64,000 nucleotides of DNA from Anaerolineales bacterium (GTDB taxonomy: Bacteria > Chloroflexota > Anaerolineae > Anaerolineales > Villigracilaceae): NCBI GenBank assembly GCA_016932715.1, contig JAFGCG010000108.1:20695-84694 (forward strand). The letters run 5' to 3'. The first letter of the stretch is position 1. Every line of letters begins with the position of its first letter. The position numbers and the translations under genes are program-made. Below are positions 25,765-33,855 of this stretch, piece after piece. The notes beneath the pieces are model-generated. The model had not been told where the DNA came from. It worked only from the letters and a program-made list of their open reading frames with translations, and ran no database searches.

Positions 25765-26856
25765 ATGAAAAAATCGAACTATTACTGGTTTGGCTCGATC
25801 CTCTCATTATCACTGATCATGAACGCCTGCGGGGTGATGAACTCTCCCGTCCTCCTCCAGCCGACAATGGTTGCCCCGGCCTCGAGCACGCTGCTTCCCG
25901 CACCGGCCGCCAGCGAAACCCCGACACAAATCCACACGCCCATTCCAACCGCGACGCCCACACTGCACCCGCTTCAGCTGGAAGCCATGCGCGCACGCGA
26001 GTATCCCGGCAGCGACATCGTGATCGAAGATACCCTGGACCCGGGCGTCAATTACAGCCGCTATTATGTATCCTATCTGTCCGAGGGACTGAAGATCTAT
26101 GCACTCATGACGGTTCCCAATGGCGAGAAACCGCCCACGGGCTGGCCCGTCGTTGTCTTCAATCATGGCTATATCCCACCGGCGGTATATCGCACCACGG
26201 AACGCTATGTTGCCTACGTGGACCTGATCGCGCGCAGCGGCTACATCGTCCTCCGCTCCGATTATCGCGGCCACGACAGGTCCGAAGGGCAGCCAAGCGG
26301 CGCGTACAGCAATCCCGGTTACACGGTGGACGTGCTCAACGCGGTTGCCTCGCTGAAGCGTTATCCCGAGGCGGACCCGAACCGGATCGGGATGTGGGGC
26401 CACTCCATGGGCGGCTATATCACTCTCCGCTCGATGGTCATCACCAGCGATATCAAAGCCGGCGTGATCTGGGCGGGCGTCGTCGCCTCGTATCCGGATA
26501 TGTTGACGCGCTGGCGCCGGGGTTCCAGCGCAGCCGTCACACCGACTCCTTCCGCGCGCTCGTGGCGCTACTCGCTCATGAATCAATATGGCACACCGGA
26601 GGAGAATCCCGAGTTCTGGGCTTCGATCTCGGCAAACTCCTATCTGAACGATCTTTCCGGTCCCATCCAACTCCATCACGGTACAGCCGATGAGGATGTG
26701 CCGCTGGAGTTTTCAGAACTGCTCTTTTTTCAAATGCTCGAGGCGAAGCAATATGTGGAGCTCTATAAATACGAGGGCGACAACCACAACATCTCGAATA
26801 GTTTTAGCACCGCCATGCAGCGCACGATCGAATTCTTTGACAGACATGTGAAATAG
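25765..26856 (+). CDS. Alpha/beta-hydrolase lipoprotein (S9/dienelactone-hydrolase-like)
   Basis: Start at ATG 25765, MKKSNYYW, giving a signal peptide with lipobox MNAC. A Thr/Pro linker leads into an alpha/beta-hydrolase of about 290 residues. The nucleophile elbow is GMWGHSMGGY (GxSxG, Ser near residue 212), the oxyanion region is VVVFNHGYIPP, the acid is probably in HHGTADEDVP, and the catalytic His in EGDNHNI. The pattern RSDYRGHDRSEG is typical of secreted peptidase- or esterase-like hydrolases. It is anchored outside the membrane. Substrate unknown. Only a weak Shine-Dalgarno (AAGAGAG). Confidence 0.85.
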   Translation: MKKSNYYWFGSILSLSLIMNACGVMNSPVLLQPTMVAPASSTLLPAPAASETPTQIHTPIPTATPTLHPLQLEAMRAREYPGSDIVIEDTLDPGVNYSRYYVSYLSEGLKIYALMTVPNGEKPPTGWPVVVFNHGYIPPAVYRTTERYVAYVDLIARSGYIVLRSDYRGHDRSEGQPSGAYSNPGYTVDVLNAVASLKRYPEADPNRIGMWGHSMGGYITLRSMVITSDIKAGVIWAGVVASYPDMLTRWRRGSSAAVTPTPSARSWRYSLMNQYGTPEENPEFWASISANSYLNDLSGPIQLHHGTADEDVPLEFSELLFFQMLEAKQYVELYKYEGDNHNISNSFSTAMQRTIEFFDRHVK

Positions 26857-26994
26857 TTTCCGGTGCGAAACTCGCTCACGCCGCCGTCCGCGGCGGCGAT
26901 TGCAGAGTAACACCTGCGCCGAGGACGGCGTAGGGAGCACTTTTGCACCAAGAACTACAATAGCAACATCCGCAAGGACAATGCTGCCCGCTGG

Positions 26995-27462
26995 TCATTC
27001 AGCGGGCAGCATGATCGTACCGATCTTTTCCCTGGGGTAGGGCCAGATCTCCCCCCTGACGCCCCTGGCAAGATAGAAGTCACCTGCCCTGACGGTTTCC
27101 CCTCCCTCCAATGTCATAATCGTTACCTTACGATCCGGATCGCCTGTAATATCCGTTAACGGCGCCAGGAGAGTGATCGCTTTTTTCACACAATAACCCG
27201 GGCGGACAATTTCATAGCTTTCTTCGAAGATCACCGGGTCAATGGGCCAATAATCATCCGGGGTTTCCACCTCACTCACCAGAAAGTCGCCTTTGCGGGC
27301 GGTCAATTGCGTGCCCCAGGGTGTGTCGATATCCATGCTTTGGGGTTCACCCGGAGCAGGGAAAAATGGAACAACACGCCGCACTACTGTGCTGCGATAG
27401 GGTTTGAAGTGCAGTGTTTCCAGAATCGGATCGCTGGATGTAATGAGAAGCGGTTCGCTCAT
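26995..27462 (-). CDS. Hypothetical protein with two KGDF/AGDF segments
   Basis: 155 residues without signal peptide or membrane segment. Two similar beta-type motifs (LTARKGDFLVSE and ETVRAGDFYLA) suggest an internal duplication or a cupin/barrel-like fold. The rest (DYWPIDPVIFEESYEIVRPGYCVKKA) is reminiscent of PGDYIV-type cupin edges, but I would not assign a family. A 13-bp inverted repeat (ATGCTGCCCGCTG) spans the stop codon and may act as transcript end. The gene is divergent from the kinase gene at 27585. Confidence 0.65.
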   Translation of the reverse strand: MSEPLLITSSDPILETLHFKPYRSTVVRRVVPFFPAPGEPQSMDIDTPWGTQLTARKGDFLVSEVETPDDYWPIDPVIFEESYEIVRPGYCVKKAITLLAPLTDITGDPDRKVTIMTLEGGETVRAGDFYLARGVRGEIWPYPREKIGTIMLPAE

Positions 27463-27584
27463 AACTTTCAGTCATCGGCATTCTACCATAGCGACAAATG
27501 GCTGGCATTGCAGCTTCGAAACACACGTCGGTCATGGTGCTGTGGCAAAGCCGTTTATTTATGCTATAAATATGCAGCTTTGAT

Positions 27585-28184
27585 ATGGGTAAACTGATTA
27601 CGGTCCTCGGTGCAAGCGGTGTCGGAAAGACCACGCTTGTCCGCGCGCTTGACAGGGCTTATCCATTTGAGACAGCCTACGAACAGCATAGCGAGCGTCC
27701 ATTTCAGGCGCTCTTTAAAAGCGATGCGCGTTATGCGCTGGCGAATCAGATGGATTATCTGCTCCTGCGCGCCGAACAGGAAAGGAGGCTGCGCCTCTCT
27801 CCGCAGATCGGATTGATCGATGGCGGACTCGATCTCGATTTTCATGGCTTCACTCGCCTCTTTCACAGCCGCGGCCTGCTCACGGACCCGGAGTTCGATC
27901 TCTGCCTGCGCCTCTATCGTCTCCTGCGCCAGGCGCTGCCGGGACCTGAGCTCATCGCCCGCCTGCGCGCGGATCAAACAACGGTAGCCCGCCGCCTCTC
28001 CAGGCGCGACCGGATCAACATCGCCCGCGCCGACGACACCGCCCTGTTCGATTCCTTTTTGGACGAATGGCTCGCGTCCCTTCCAACCGATCGGGTTTTG
28101 GAGCTGGATGTCTCGAATGAAACGCCGGAGTATGAGCAAAGCGTAAGTATTATCCTGAATAGAATCCACCCGGGAATTAAATAA
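27585..28184 (+). CDS. Deoxynucleoside-kinase-like P-loop ATPase
   Basis: 199 residues. Walker A GASGVGKTTL at residues 9-17, a nucleoside-binding region LANQMDYLLLRAEQE around 52-66, a DGGLDLDFHGFTRLFHSRGLL segment at about 83-103, and a lid-like RRLSRRDR near 138. This order matches the dNK family, which phosphorylates deoxynucleosides in salvage. Substrate specificity is not visible. An extended -10-like TGCTATAAA lies 14 bp before the ATG and no Shine-Dalgarno is seen, so the 5' leader is very short. The C-terminus contains no further domain. Confidence 0.8.
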   Translation: MGKLITVLGASGVGKTTLVRALDRAYPFETAYEQHSERPFQALFKSDARYALANQMDYLLLRAEQERRLRLSPQIGLIDGGLDLDFHGFTRLFHSRGLLTDPEFDLCLRLYRLLRQALPGPELIARLRADQTTVARRLSRRDRINIARADDTALFDSFLDEWLASLPTDRVLELDVSNETPEYEQSVSIILNRIHPGIK

Positions 28185-28513
28185 CTGATGTTACGCAGGC
28201 AAGGAACCTCCACCACGGAGAACACGGAGTCCACAGAGATTTTTAAAGGGTTTTCTCCGTGCGCTCCGTGGTGAAATTGCGTAAGGCGAGTTAAATAATA
28301 GACTTTATCGGGAATAAGCCCTTGGCGACTCTCTTGCCGCGAATTACGCGAATCGCTTCGCGCGAAAAGTTTAGGAGGATTCGCGTCGATTCGCGAAATT
28401 CGTGGCTGAAAAAATTATTTCCGGAGAAGTCTAATGATATCTGACGAGTCTTGCAAAGAGATCCTTCGCAAGGCTTTTGGATAATCGCCATCCACGAAGA
28501 GGAGAATGCCTGA
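28185..28513. other. Repeat-filled intergenic region
   Basis: Contains a CCACGGAGAACACGGAG... to ...CTCCGTGGTG repeat (28211-28273, an uninterrupted copy) and a GAATTACGCGAATCGC... to ...GCGAAATTCGTGGC repeat (28336-28405). The last 100 bases lead into the DUF922 gene. No gene or recognisable RNA is seen. Confidence 0.75.
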
Positions 28514-29143
28514 ATGAAAACAGGAATTCTACTGAACCTCCTTTGTATCACTGCGCTCATGTTCGCGGCAGCCTGTGTTCCGTTGCCAACTCCTGCCCAC
28601 ACACCCACTCCTGGTCCCACGAACTCTGTCACACCAACGCAATCTGCGAATCAAGTCTCCATCGAACATGCCCAAATTATCTATTACGATGTCACCGGCT
28701 CGACCGCCAGCGAACTGCGCGCCTCGATGAACGAGCTGCGTCCCAAAGACCCCTACGACAACAATCAGCCCGTGGACGCCTACACAGACTGGCATATCTC
28801 ATGGAATTGGCCCGGCTACGGAACCGACGACTGTGATCTGTCTGCTGCCAGCGTCACGTATAGCATAAAAGTCGTCATGCCGCGCTGGAAGGCGCCTGCG
28901 GATGCTTCTGCTGACTTGATCGCCAAATGGGAAACATATATCCAAAATCTCACATTCCACGAAAAAGGACATGTGGATAACGTCGTTAATAATCATCTTA
29001 GTGTGAAGACGGCCATCCAGGGCGCAACCTGCTCCACAGCGGAGGCAGAAGCGCAAAAAGCACTTGATACATTGCGAAAATTCGATTCAAACTATGACAG
29101 CGAAACAAACCATGGAGAGACCCAGGGTGCCGTGTTCCCCTAA
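28514..29143 (+). CDS. DUF922-type putative Zn-dependent protease, lipoprotein
   Basis: Signal peptide with lipobox AAAC, a Pro/Thr-rich linker, then a domain with YYDVTGSTASELRASMNE, the paired WHISWNW region, and HEKGHVDN. The last is an HExxH-type zinc-binding motif in the helix following LIAKWETYIQNLTF. This order is characteristic of DUF922 proteins, predicted zinc proteases. Two cysteines (DDCDLSA, GATCSTA) could form a disulfide outside the membrane. Length 209. Substrate unknown. Confidence 0.85.
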   Translation: MKTGILLNLLCITALMFAAACVPLPTPAHTPTPGPTNSVTPTQSANQVSIEHAQIIYYDVTGSTASELRASMNELRPKDPYDNNQPVDAYTDWHISWNWPGYGTDDCDLSAASVTYSIKVVMPRWKAPADASADLIAKWETYIQNLTFHEKGHVDNVVNNHLSVKTAIQGATCSTAEAEAQKALDTLRKFDSNYDSETNHGETQGAVFP

Positions 29144-29229
29144 CCTAATAATTGTTCGCTCAAAGCCTGCTCTCCAAAAAAGCCGGGTGAACATGTAATA
29201 CCTGCTGGCTACACCTCATCTATACACGC

Positions 29230-30072
29230 ATGAACAACCTTAGAAGTATCTCCCAAATCATCGAACCGCAGACCGCGATCGAGGGCGCGGGTGTGAAGCT
29301 GCGCCGTTCCATTGCACCGCGCGCCAGCAACGAATACGATCCCTTTCTGCTCTTTGATCACTTTGCTTTCAATGACCCCATCGAGGGTCCCATCCGCGGC
29401 TTCCCGATGCACCCGCATCGCGGCATCGAGACGGTCACATACATGCTCACAGGCTCCACCCATCACCGTGACAGCCTCGGCAATGCCGGCCTGATCGGCC
29501 CCGGCGATGTGCAGTGGATGACCTCCGGGCGGGGCATCCTGCACGAGGAAATGCCGCGGCGCGGTCCTGAGGGAACCATCTACGGTTTTCAGCTTTGGGT
29601 CAACCTGCCCTCCCATCTCAAGATGACGGAGCCGCGCTATCAGGAAGTAAGCGCCGCGACCATTCCCGCCTACGAAAAGGATGGGGTCAGGATCCGCGTC
29701 GTGGCAGGCAAAGTGGAGGGCGTCGCGGGTCCCGTCGCCGAAATTGCCGCCTCGCCTCTTTATCTGGACCTCCAGCTTGCTCCCGATCACGAATGGACTC
29801 AGCCCATCCCGGGCGGACACACCGCGCTTGCCTATGTTTTCGAAGGTGAAGGAGTCTTCTCCGGCGAGACGATCGAAGCTGTGAAGCTGCTGAAATTCAC
29901 AGATGGCGATCACATCCACATCAGGACGGAAAACAAGCCTGTGCGCTTCATGCTCATGGCAGGCGCGCCGTTCAGGGAGCCGATTGTTCCCTATGGTCCC
30001 TTCGTGATGAACACCCTCGAAGAGATCAAGCAGACGTTGGCTGAATTGCGCAACGGGACGTTTATCAAATAA
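29230..30072 (+). CDS. Pirin family protein
   Basis: 280 residues with the bicupin pirin fold. The N-terminal cupin has FPMHPHRGIETVTYMLTG with the metal-binding His residues, GDVQWMTSGRGILHEEMP completing the site, and the Glu in HEE. The C-terminal cupin carries no full metal set. Bacterial pirins are iron-binding; several have quercetin 2,3-dioxygenase activity or modulate metabolic enzymes. The function here is open. The stop codon touches a perfect 36-bp palindrome that may end the transcript. Confidence 0.92.
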   Translation: MNNLRSISQIIEPQTAIEGAGVKLRRSIAPRASNEYDPFLLFDHFAFNDPIEGPIRGFPMHPHRGIETVTYMLTGSTHHRDSLGNAGLIGPGDVQWMTSGRGILHEEMPRRGPEGTIYGFQLWVNLPSHLKMTEPRYQEVSAATIPAYEKDGVRIRVVAGKVEGVAGPVAEIAASPLYLDLQLAPDHEWTQPIPGGHTALAYVFEGEGVFSGETIEAVKLLKFTDGDHIHIRTENKPVRFMLMAGAPFREPIVPYGPFVMNTLEEIKQTLAELRNGTFIK

Positions 30073-30108
30073 CATTGCAGGGGCACAGCATGCTGTGCCC
30101 CTGCAATG
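30073..30108. repeat. Perfect 36-bp palindrome
   Basis: CATTGCAGGGGCACAGCA followed by its exact reverse complement, beginning one base after the pirin stop codon and ending at a TATAAT (30109-30114) for the Nudix gene. It can form an 18-bp hairpin. Confidence 0.9.
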
Positions 30109-30151
30109 TATAATGCTTGCGTTTGTATATTTTGTGGAAAAGGAATAAAAC

Positions 30152-30616
30152 ATGACGCAGGTTCTTTATGGCCCTCGCCTGGGCAAACAAGGCAAGCTCC
30201 GAGTTGGCTGTTCTGCTGTGATCCTCGATCGGGGCGGACGTATCTTCCTCACGCGCCGCGCGGACAACGGTCAGTGGTGTCTGCCGGGCGGCGGAATGGA
30301 AGCGGGTGAGTCCGCGGCTGAGGCCTGCGAACGGGAGGTTTTCGAGGAAACAGGCTTGAGGGTCCGCGTGAGGCGTTTGGTCGGCGTCTACAGCTATCCC
30401 GATCAACTGGTCATCTACCCGGACGGAAACAAAGCCTTCATCGTTGCCCTGCACTTCGAAGCGGAGGTCATCGGCGGCGAACCTGGTCTGAGCGATGAAA
30501 CGACCGATTTTGGTTACTTCACACCGGACGAGGTCAGGGGCATGGAATTGCTCGGCCGGCACGCGGAACGCGTCATCGATACACTTGGAAATTATCCGGA
30601 AGCACTGATCAAATAG
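30152..30616 (+). CDS. Nudix hydrolase
   Basis: 154 residues. The Nudix box is complete: GGGMEAGESAAEACEREV followed by FEETGLRV (GX5EX7REUXEEXGU pattern), residues about 49-71. Nudix enzymes hydrolyse nucleoside diphosphates linked to other moieties; the specific substrate is not clear. ATG 30152 follows AAAAGGAATAAAAC, with the -10 at 30109-30114. Converges with the methyltransferase gene. Confidence 0.93.
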   Translation: MTQVLYGPRLGKQGKLRVGCSAVILDRGGRIFLTRRADNGQWCLPGGGMEAGESAAEACEREVFEETGLRVRVRRLVGVYSYPDQLVIYPDGNKAFIVALHFEAEVIGGEPGLSDETTDFGYFTPDEVRGMELLGRHAERVIDTLGNYPEALIK

Positions 30617-30635
30617 AAACTGCCGCGCAAAACCT

Positions 30636-31331
30636 TCATTTCACCTTCTTCCGCCATACCCCTGTGCACTCAGGCAGGATGATCCAGTTGTTCTGCCGGA
30701 CTCTATCCCCCGACTCATCGCCGAAGAAGAAACGCGCAAGATATTCGGCTTCCGCAAGCGACTCGAACTGATAGTCTGTCCGAATCCATTTGCTGAGGAA
30801 GCCGTTGGCGTCCAGCCATCGATAGGCCGGCTCGACATGCTCCAGGCGGATCGGTTCTTCATTCCCTGTGCCCAGCGATTCCAACAGGATGAGCGTGCCT
30901 TCTTTGCGAAGGACACGCTGCATTTCAGTCAGCCAGGTATCCAGTTCCCGGTCTGCCTGTTCGGGATCCCACACTGCCAGATAACTTACGCTCCAGCCCG
31001 AGACGACCAGGTCCGCGGAATGGTCTGGAACTGGCAGTTGGCGATGGTCTGCCACGTCCACCTGCCAGTTGGACAGTCCGCTTGCCAGAAGCCTCTCCCG
31101 GCAAACGCGCAGCATCTCGGCGGAGGCGTCGAACGCCCGAATGGATTTTACACGCGGGGCAAGCATCAACGTCAGGCGCCCGGTCCCGGCGCCAAGATCG
31201 AAGGCATCCAAATCATCGACGTTTATGATTTCGTCGATCGCCCGCGGGATATTGCCCTGGTAGTCCTCCCGTGCGATCAAGGCCTGATATTCATTTCCGT
31301 GCTGAGCGTAAACAGTTTTGTTGTCCGGCAT
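30636..31331 (-). CDS. Class I SAM-dependent methyltransferase
   Basis: Start at ATG 31331 (AAAAGGAACAGG upstream). Motif I is DAFDLGAGTGRLTLML near residue 45, motif II region IRAFDASAEMLRV, and motif post-I/III VDVADHRQLPVPDHSADLVVSGWSVSY, typical of UbiE/COQ5-like methyltransferases. The C-terminal EPAYRWLDANGFLSKWIRTD region is variable. Substrate unknown; 231 residues, no membrane segment. Confidence 0.88.
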   Translation of the reverse strand: MPDNKTVYAQHGNEYQALIAREDYQGNIPRAIDEIINVDDLDAFDLGAGTGRLTLMLAPRVKSIRAFDASAEMLRVCRERLLASGLSNWQVDVADHRQLPVPDHSADLVVSGWSVSYLAVWDPEQADRELDTWLTEMQRVLRKEGTLILLESLGTGNEEPIRLEHVEPAYRWLDANGFLSKWIRTDYQFESLAEAEYLARFFFGDESGDRVRQNNWIILPECTGVWRKKVK

Positions 31332-31470
31332 CCTGTTCCTTTTCGTATTCCTGATGATGAGCAATTTTAGCAGATCTGAAAATTCCTCAAAAAGACAGTT
31401 CTCAGGAACGGCACTCCCAAATCATCATCGTGGTAAATTAGCAGAAATCTTAATCGTTTAGAGGCACATC

Positions 31471-31899
31471 ATGGAAGATAAAGCTGAGAATCAATTCGAC
31501 TTCTGGCTCGGTGAATGGGATGTGACCTGGGGCGCAGACGGGAAAGGCACCAATCATGTCGAGCGCATCCTTGGCGGAAAGATCATTCAGGAAAACTTCA
31601 GCGCGCCGGATTTCCAGGGGATCAGTGTTTCAGCGTATGACCCTGAACGCGAGCTGTGGTGTCAGACCTGGGTGGACAACCACGGCACATACCTGGATTT
31701 CACCGGACGATTCGAAGGCGGCAAAATGGTTCTCAGGCGGGATGCAATTGTCCGAGGCGAGGCATGCCAACAAAGAATGGTCTGGTATGAGATTCAGGCC
31801 GACAAATTCGAGTGGAGCTGGGAACGCTCGGACGACGGCGGCAAAACCTGGCGCGTGTTGTGGCAGATTCATTACTCAAGGAAAACAACCTCGCGCTGA
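31471..31899 (+). CDS. DUF1579-like protein
   Basis: 142 residues. The N-terminus NQFDFWLGEWDVTWG is the signature of DUF1579/lipocalin-like small proteins. Later parts (ISVSAYDPERELWCQTWVDNHG, RMVWYEIQADKFEWSWERSDDGGKTW) complete a predicted beta-barrel that probably binds a small hydrophobic ligand. No signal peptide. The last codons (..TSR, stop) fall inside a dispersed CGCTGAGCGGA repeat (31889-31934), so the native C-terminus was probably changed by repeat insertion. Confidence 0.78.
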   Translation: MEDKAENQFDFWLGEWDVTWGADGKGTNHVERILGGKIIQENFSAPDFQGISVSAYDPERELWCQTWVDNHGTYLDFTGRFEGGKMVLRRDAIVRGEACQQRMVWYEIQADKFEWSWERSDDGGKTWRVLWQIHYSRKTTSR

Positions 31900-31934
31900 G
31901 CGGACACTGAGCGAAGCGGTAGTCGAAGCGCGGA
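31889..31934. repeat. CGCTGAGCGGA repeat that supplies a stop codon
   Basis: CCTCGCGCTGAGCGGACACT... to ...AGTCGAAGCGCGGA, the same family as 1081 and 3698. The TGA within GCGCTGAGCG ends the DUF1579-like gene. Confidence 0.7.
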
Positions 31935-31944
31935 ATAGTCCGTT

Positions 31945-31950
31945 TATAAT
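31945..31950 (+). promoter_or_regulatory. -10 box immediately before ybaK-like gene (leaderless)
   Basis: TATAAT with only six bases (TGGCAA) before ATG 31957. Transcription would begin at or within one base of the start codon. Confidence 0.6.
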
Positions 31951-31956
31951 TGGCAA

Positions 31957-32433
31957 ATGCCAACTCTTTCTCCTTCCGCACAAAAAGTCCAGGACCAGAT
32001 CAAATCGCTCGGGTTCGATTACACCGTGATCGAGCATGCCGAATCCACGCGCACGGCCCAGGAAGCCGCGGAACGTGCAGGCTGTCAGTTGGGTCAAATC
32101 GTAAAGTCATTGATCTTCAGAGGCAGGCTCACGAACAAACCGATCCTCGTCCTGACCAGCGGCGCCAATCGCGTCGACGAGAAACGCATCAGCCAGTACG
32201 CGGGAGAAGCCATCAGCCGCGCGGACGCCGATTTCGTGCGAACCGCGACCGGCTTCGCGATCGGAGGCGTGCCGCCCATCGGCCATCCCCACAAATTGGA
32301 AACCTATCTCGACGAAGACTTCCTGCAATATGAAACGGTCTGGGCAGCGGCCGGGACACCGAACGCGATCTTCGAGTTGAAGACCCCTGACCTCCAAAAA
32401 ATGACGGGCGCAAAGGTTGTCAGGGTGAAATAA
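31957..32433 (+). CDS. YbaK/ProX-type aminoacyl-tRNA deacylase
   Basis: 158 residues with the YbaK/aminoacyl-tRNA-editing fold: FDYTVIEHAESTRTAQEAAE at the N-terminus, GQIVKSLIFRG with the catalytic Lys, and GFAIGGVPPIGHPHKLETYLD, the Gly/Pro-rich signature. These proteins hydrolyse mischarged tRNAs such as Cys-tRNA-Pro or Ala-tRNA-Pro in trans. No Shine-Dalgarno; TATAAT ends six bases before the ATG, so the message is probably leaderless. Confidence 0.9.
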   Translation: MPTLSPSAQKVQDQIKSLGFDYTVIEHAESTRTAQEAAERAGCQLGQIVKSLIFRGRLTNKPILVLTSGANRVDEKRISQYAGEAISRADADFVRTATGFAIGGVPPIGHPHKLETYLDEDFLQYETVWAAAGTPNAIFELKTPDLQKMTGAKVVRVK

Positions 32434-32612
32434 GGAAGGATCATCGTTTTTCTCCGCGAATTGGCGCTAACCTATAAACAATTCGCGTTCATTCGTGTAA
32501 ATTCGCGGACTCGTTTTTGGCTTTGGGAAGGCTAACAAGGTAGGGTCTTTTCTGATTTGCAATCAGACCTCCTTTGTCGTAAAATCCTGGCAGACCAACA
32601 GAAGGAGGCTGA

Positions 32613-33755
32613 ATGGCTACGACTGTATCCAAACCCGCAGCGGACGCTGCGTCGCGTCCCATGACCGAGGAAGCGGACTTCCTCCAAATCAAATCCGTTG
32701 ACCACGTCCATTTTTACGTGGGCAACGCCAAACATGCCATGTATTACTGGTGGAAAGCTTTCGGTTTCAAGCCGGTGGCGTATTCCGGGCTTGAAACGGG
32801 CAACCGCGCTTTTGCTTCGTACGTTCTCGAATCGGGGCAGGCGCGGTTTGTCGTTTCTGCGGCATATTCCCCCACGCACGAGATCGCCGCGCACCACCTC
32901 GTTCACGGTGACGGCGTAAAAATGATCGCTTTGGAAGTGGACGACATTGAAAAGGCCTGGCAGGAAACGACGGCGCGCGGGGGCAAATCGGCGTGGGCGC
33001 CGCGTGAAGAGAAAGACGATCACGGCATTTATCGCACGTCGGCGATTTATACCTATGGCGAAACATTACACGTCTTTGTCGACCGCGCCGATTACAAGGG
33101 CGTCTTTGCGCCCACATACAAATCCATCAATTACGAGGCTGAGTCGACCGGGCTCGCGGCGGTCGACCACATGGTCGGCAACGTACAGCTCGGCAAGATG
33201 AATCACTGGGTCAACTTCTACCATCAAGTCATGGGCTTCCGCCAGCTGCTGCACTTCGACGACAAGGATATTTCCACTGAATATTCGGCCTTGATGTCCA
33301 AGGTAATGCAAAATGGAAATGGACGTGTCAAGTTCCCGATCAACGAACCGGCTGAGGGCCGGCGCAAAAGCCAGATCGAAGAGTACCTTGATTACTATCT
33401 CTCGCCCGGCGTGCAGCACATTGCTATCATCACCGGGAACATCCTCGAAACAGTTGAAAAACTTCGTGCGCGCGGCGTCGAGTTCCTGCGCGTGCCGGAC
33501 GCTTATTACGAGATGCTGCCGGACCGCGTCGGCTCGATCAAAGAGGATATGAAAGCCATCCACGATCTCGGCATTCTCGTCGACCGCGATGACGAAGGTT
33601 ATCTCCTGCAGATCTTCTCGCGTCCGATCCAGGACCGGCCCACGATGTTCATCGAAGTCATCCAGCGGCACGGCTCGCAGGGATTCGGCAAAGGCAACTT
33701 CAAGGCGTTGTTCGAGTCGATCGAGCTGGAGCAGGAACGCAGAGGCAATCTATAA
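32613..33755 (+). CDS. hppD: 4-Hydroxyphenylpyruvate dioxygenase
   Basis: Converts 4-hydroxyphenylpyruvate to homogentisate with Fe(II) and O2, the second step of tyrosine degradation. Two vicinal-oxygen-chelate domains; iron ligands are His in VDHMVGNV (about residue 188), His in GVQHIAI (about 267) and Glu in MFIEVIQR (about 348). C-terminal helix motif QGFGKGNFKALFESIE is intact. 380 residues, normal length. Excellent RBS (GAAGGAGGCTGA). First gene of a tyrosine catabolic set with the FAH-family gene and hmgA. Confidence 0.96.
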   Translation: MATTVSKPAADAASRPMTEEADFLQIKSVDHVHFYVGNAKHAMYYWWKAFGFKPVAYSGLETGNRAFASYVLESGQARFVVSAAYSPTHEIAAHHLVHGDGVKMIALEVDDIEKAWQETTARGGKSAWAPREEKDDHGIYRTSAIYTYGETLHVFVDRADYKGVFAPTYKSINYEAESTGLAAVDHMVGNVQLGKMNHWVNFYHQVMGFRQLLHFDDKDISTEYSALMSKVMQNGNGRVKFPINEPAEGRRKSQIEEYLDYYLSPGVQHIAIITGNILETVEKLRARGVEFLRVPDAYYEMLPDRVGSIKEDMKAIHDLGILVDRDDEGYLLQIFSRPIQDRPTMFIEVIQRHGSQGFGKGNFKALFESIELEQERRGNL

Positions 33756-33763
33756 AAGGATCA

Positions 33764-33842
33764 TGTCACCCTGAGCGTAGCGAAGGGTCTCCGCCGCAGA
33801 GCGGCGGGATTCTTCGCTCCTTTCAGTCGCTCAGAATGACAT
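33764..33842. repeat. TGTCACCCTGAGC palindromic repeat, copy 2
   Basis: Near-identical to 11956-12033 (TGTCACCCTGAGCGTAGCGA to GCTCAGAATGACA), between hppD and the FAH-family gene. The following start codon has no Shine-Dalgarno, so the repeat may have displaced native upstream sequence. Confidence 0.8.
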
Positions 33843-33855
33843 TACAAAATAAACT

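Noticed and set aside
29209..30153. Long minus-strand ORF opposite the pirin gene
   Set aside because: It mirrors the codons of the pirin gene, has no family motif, and the plus strand encodes a clear bicupin.
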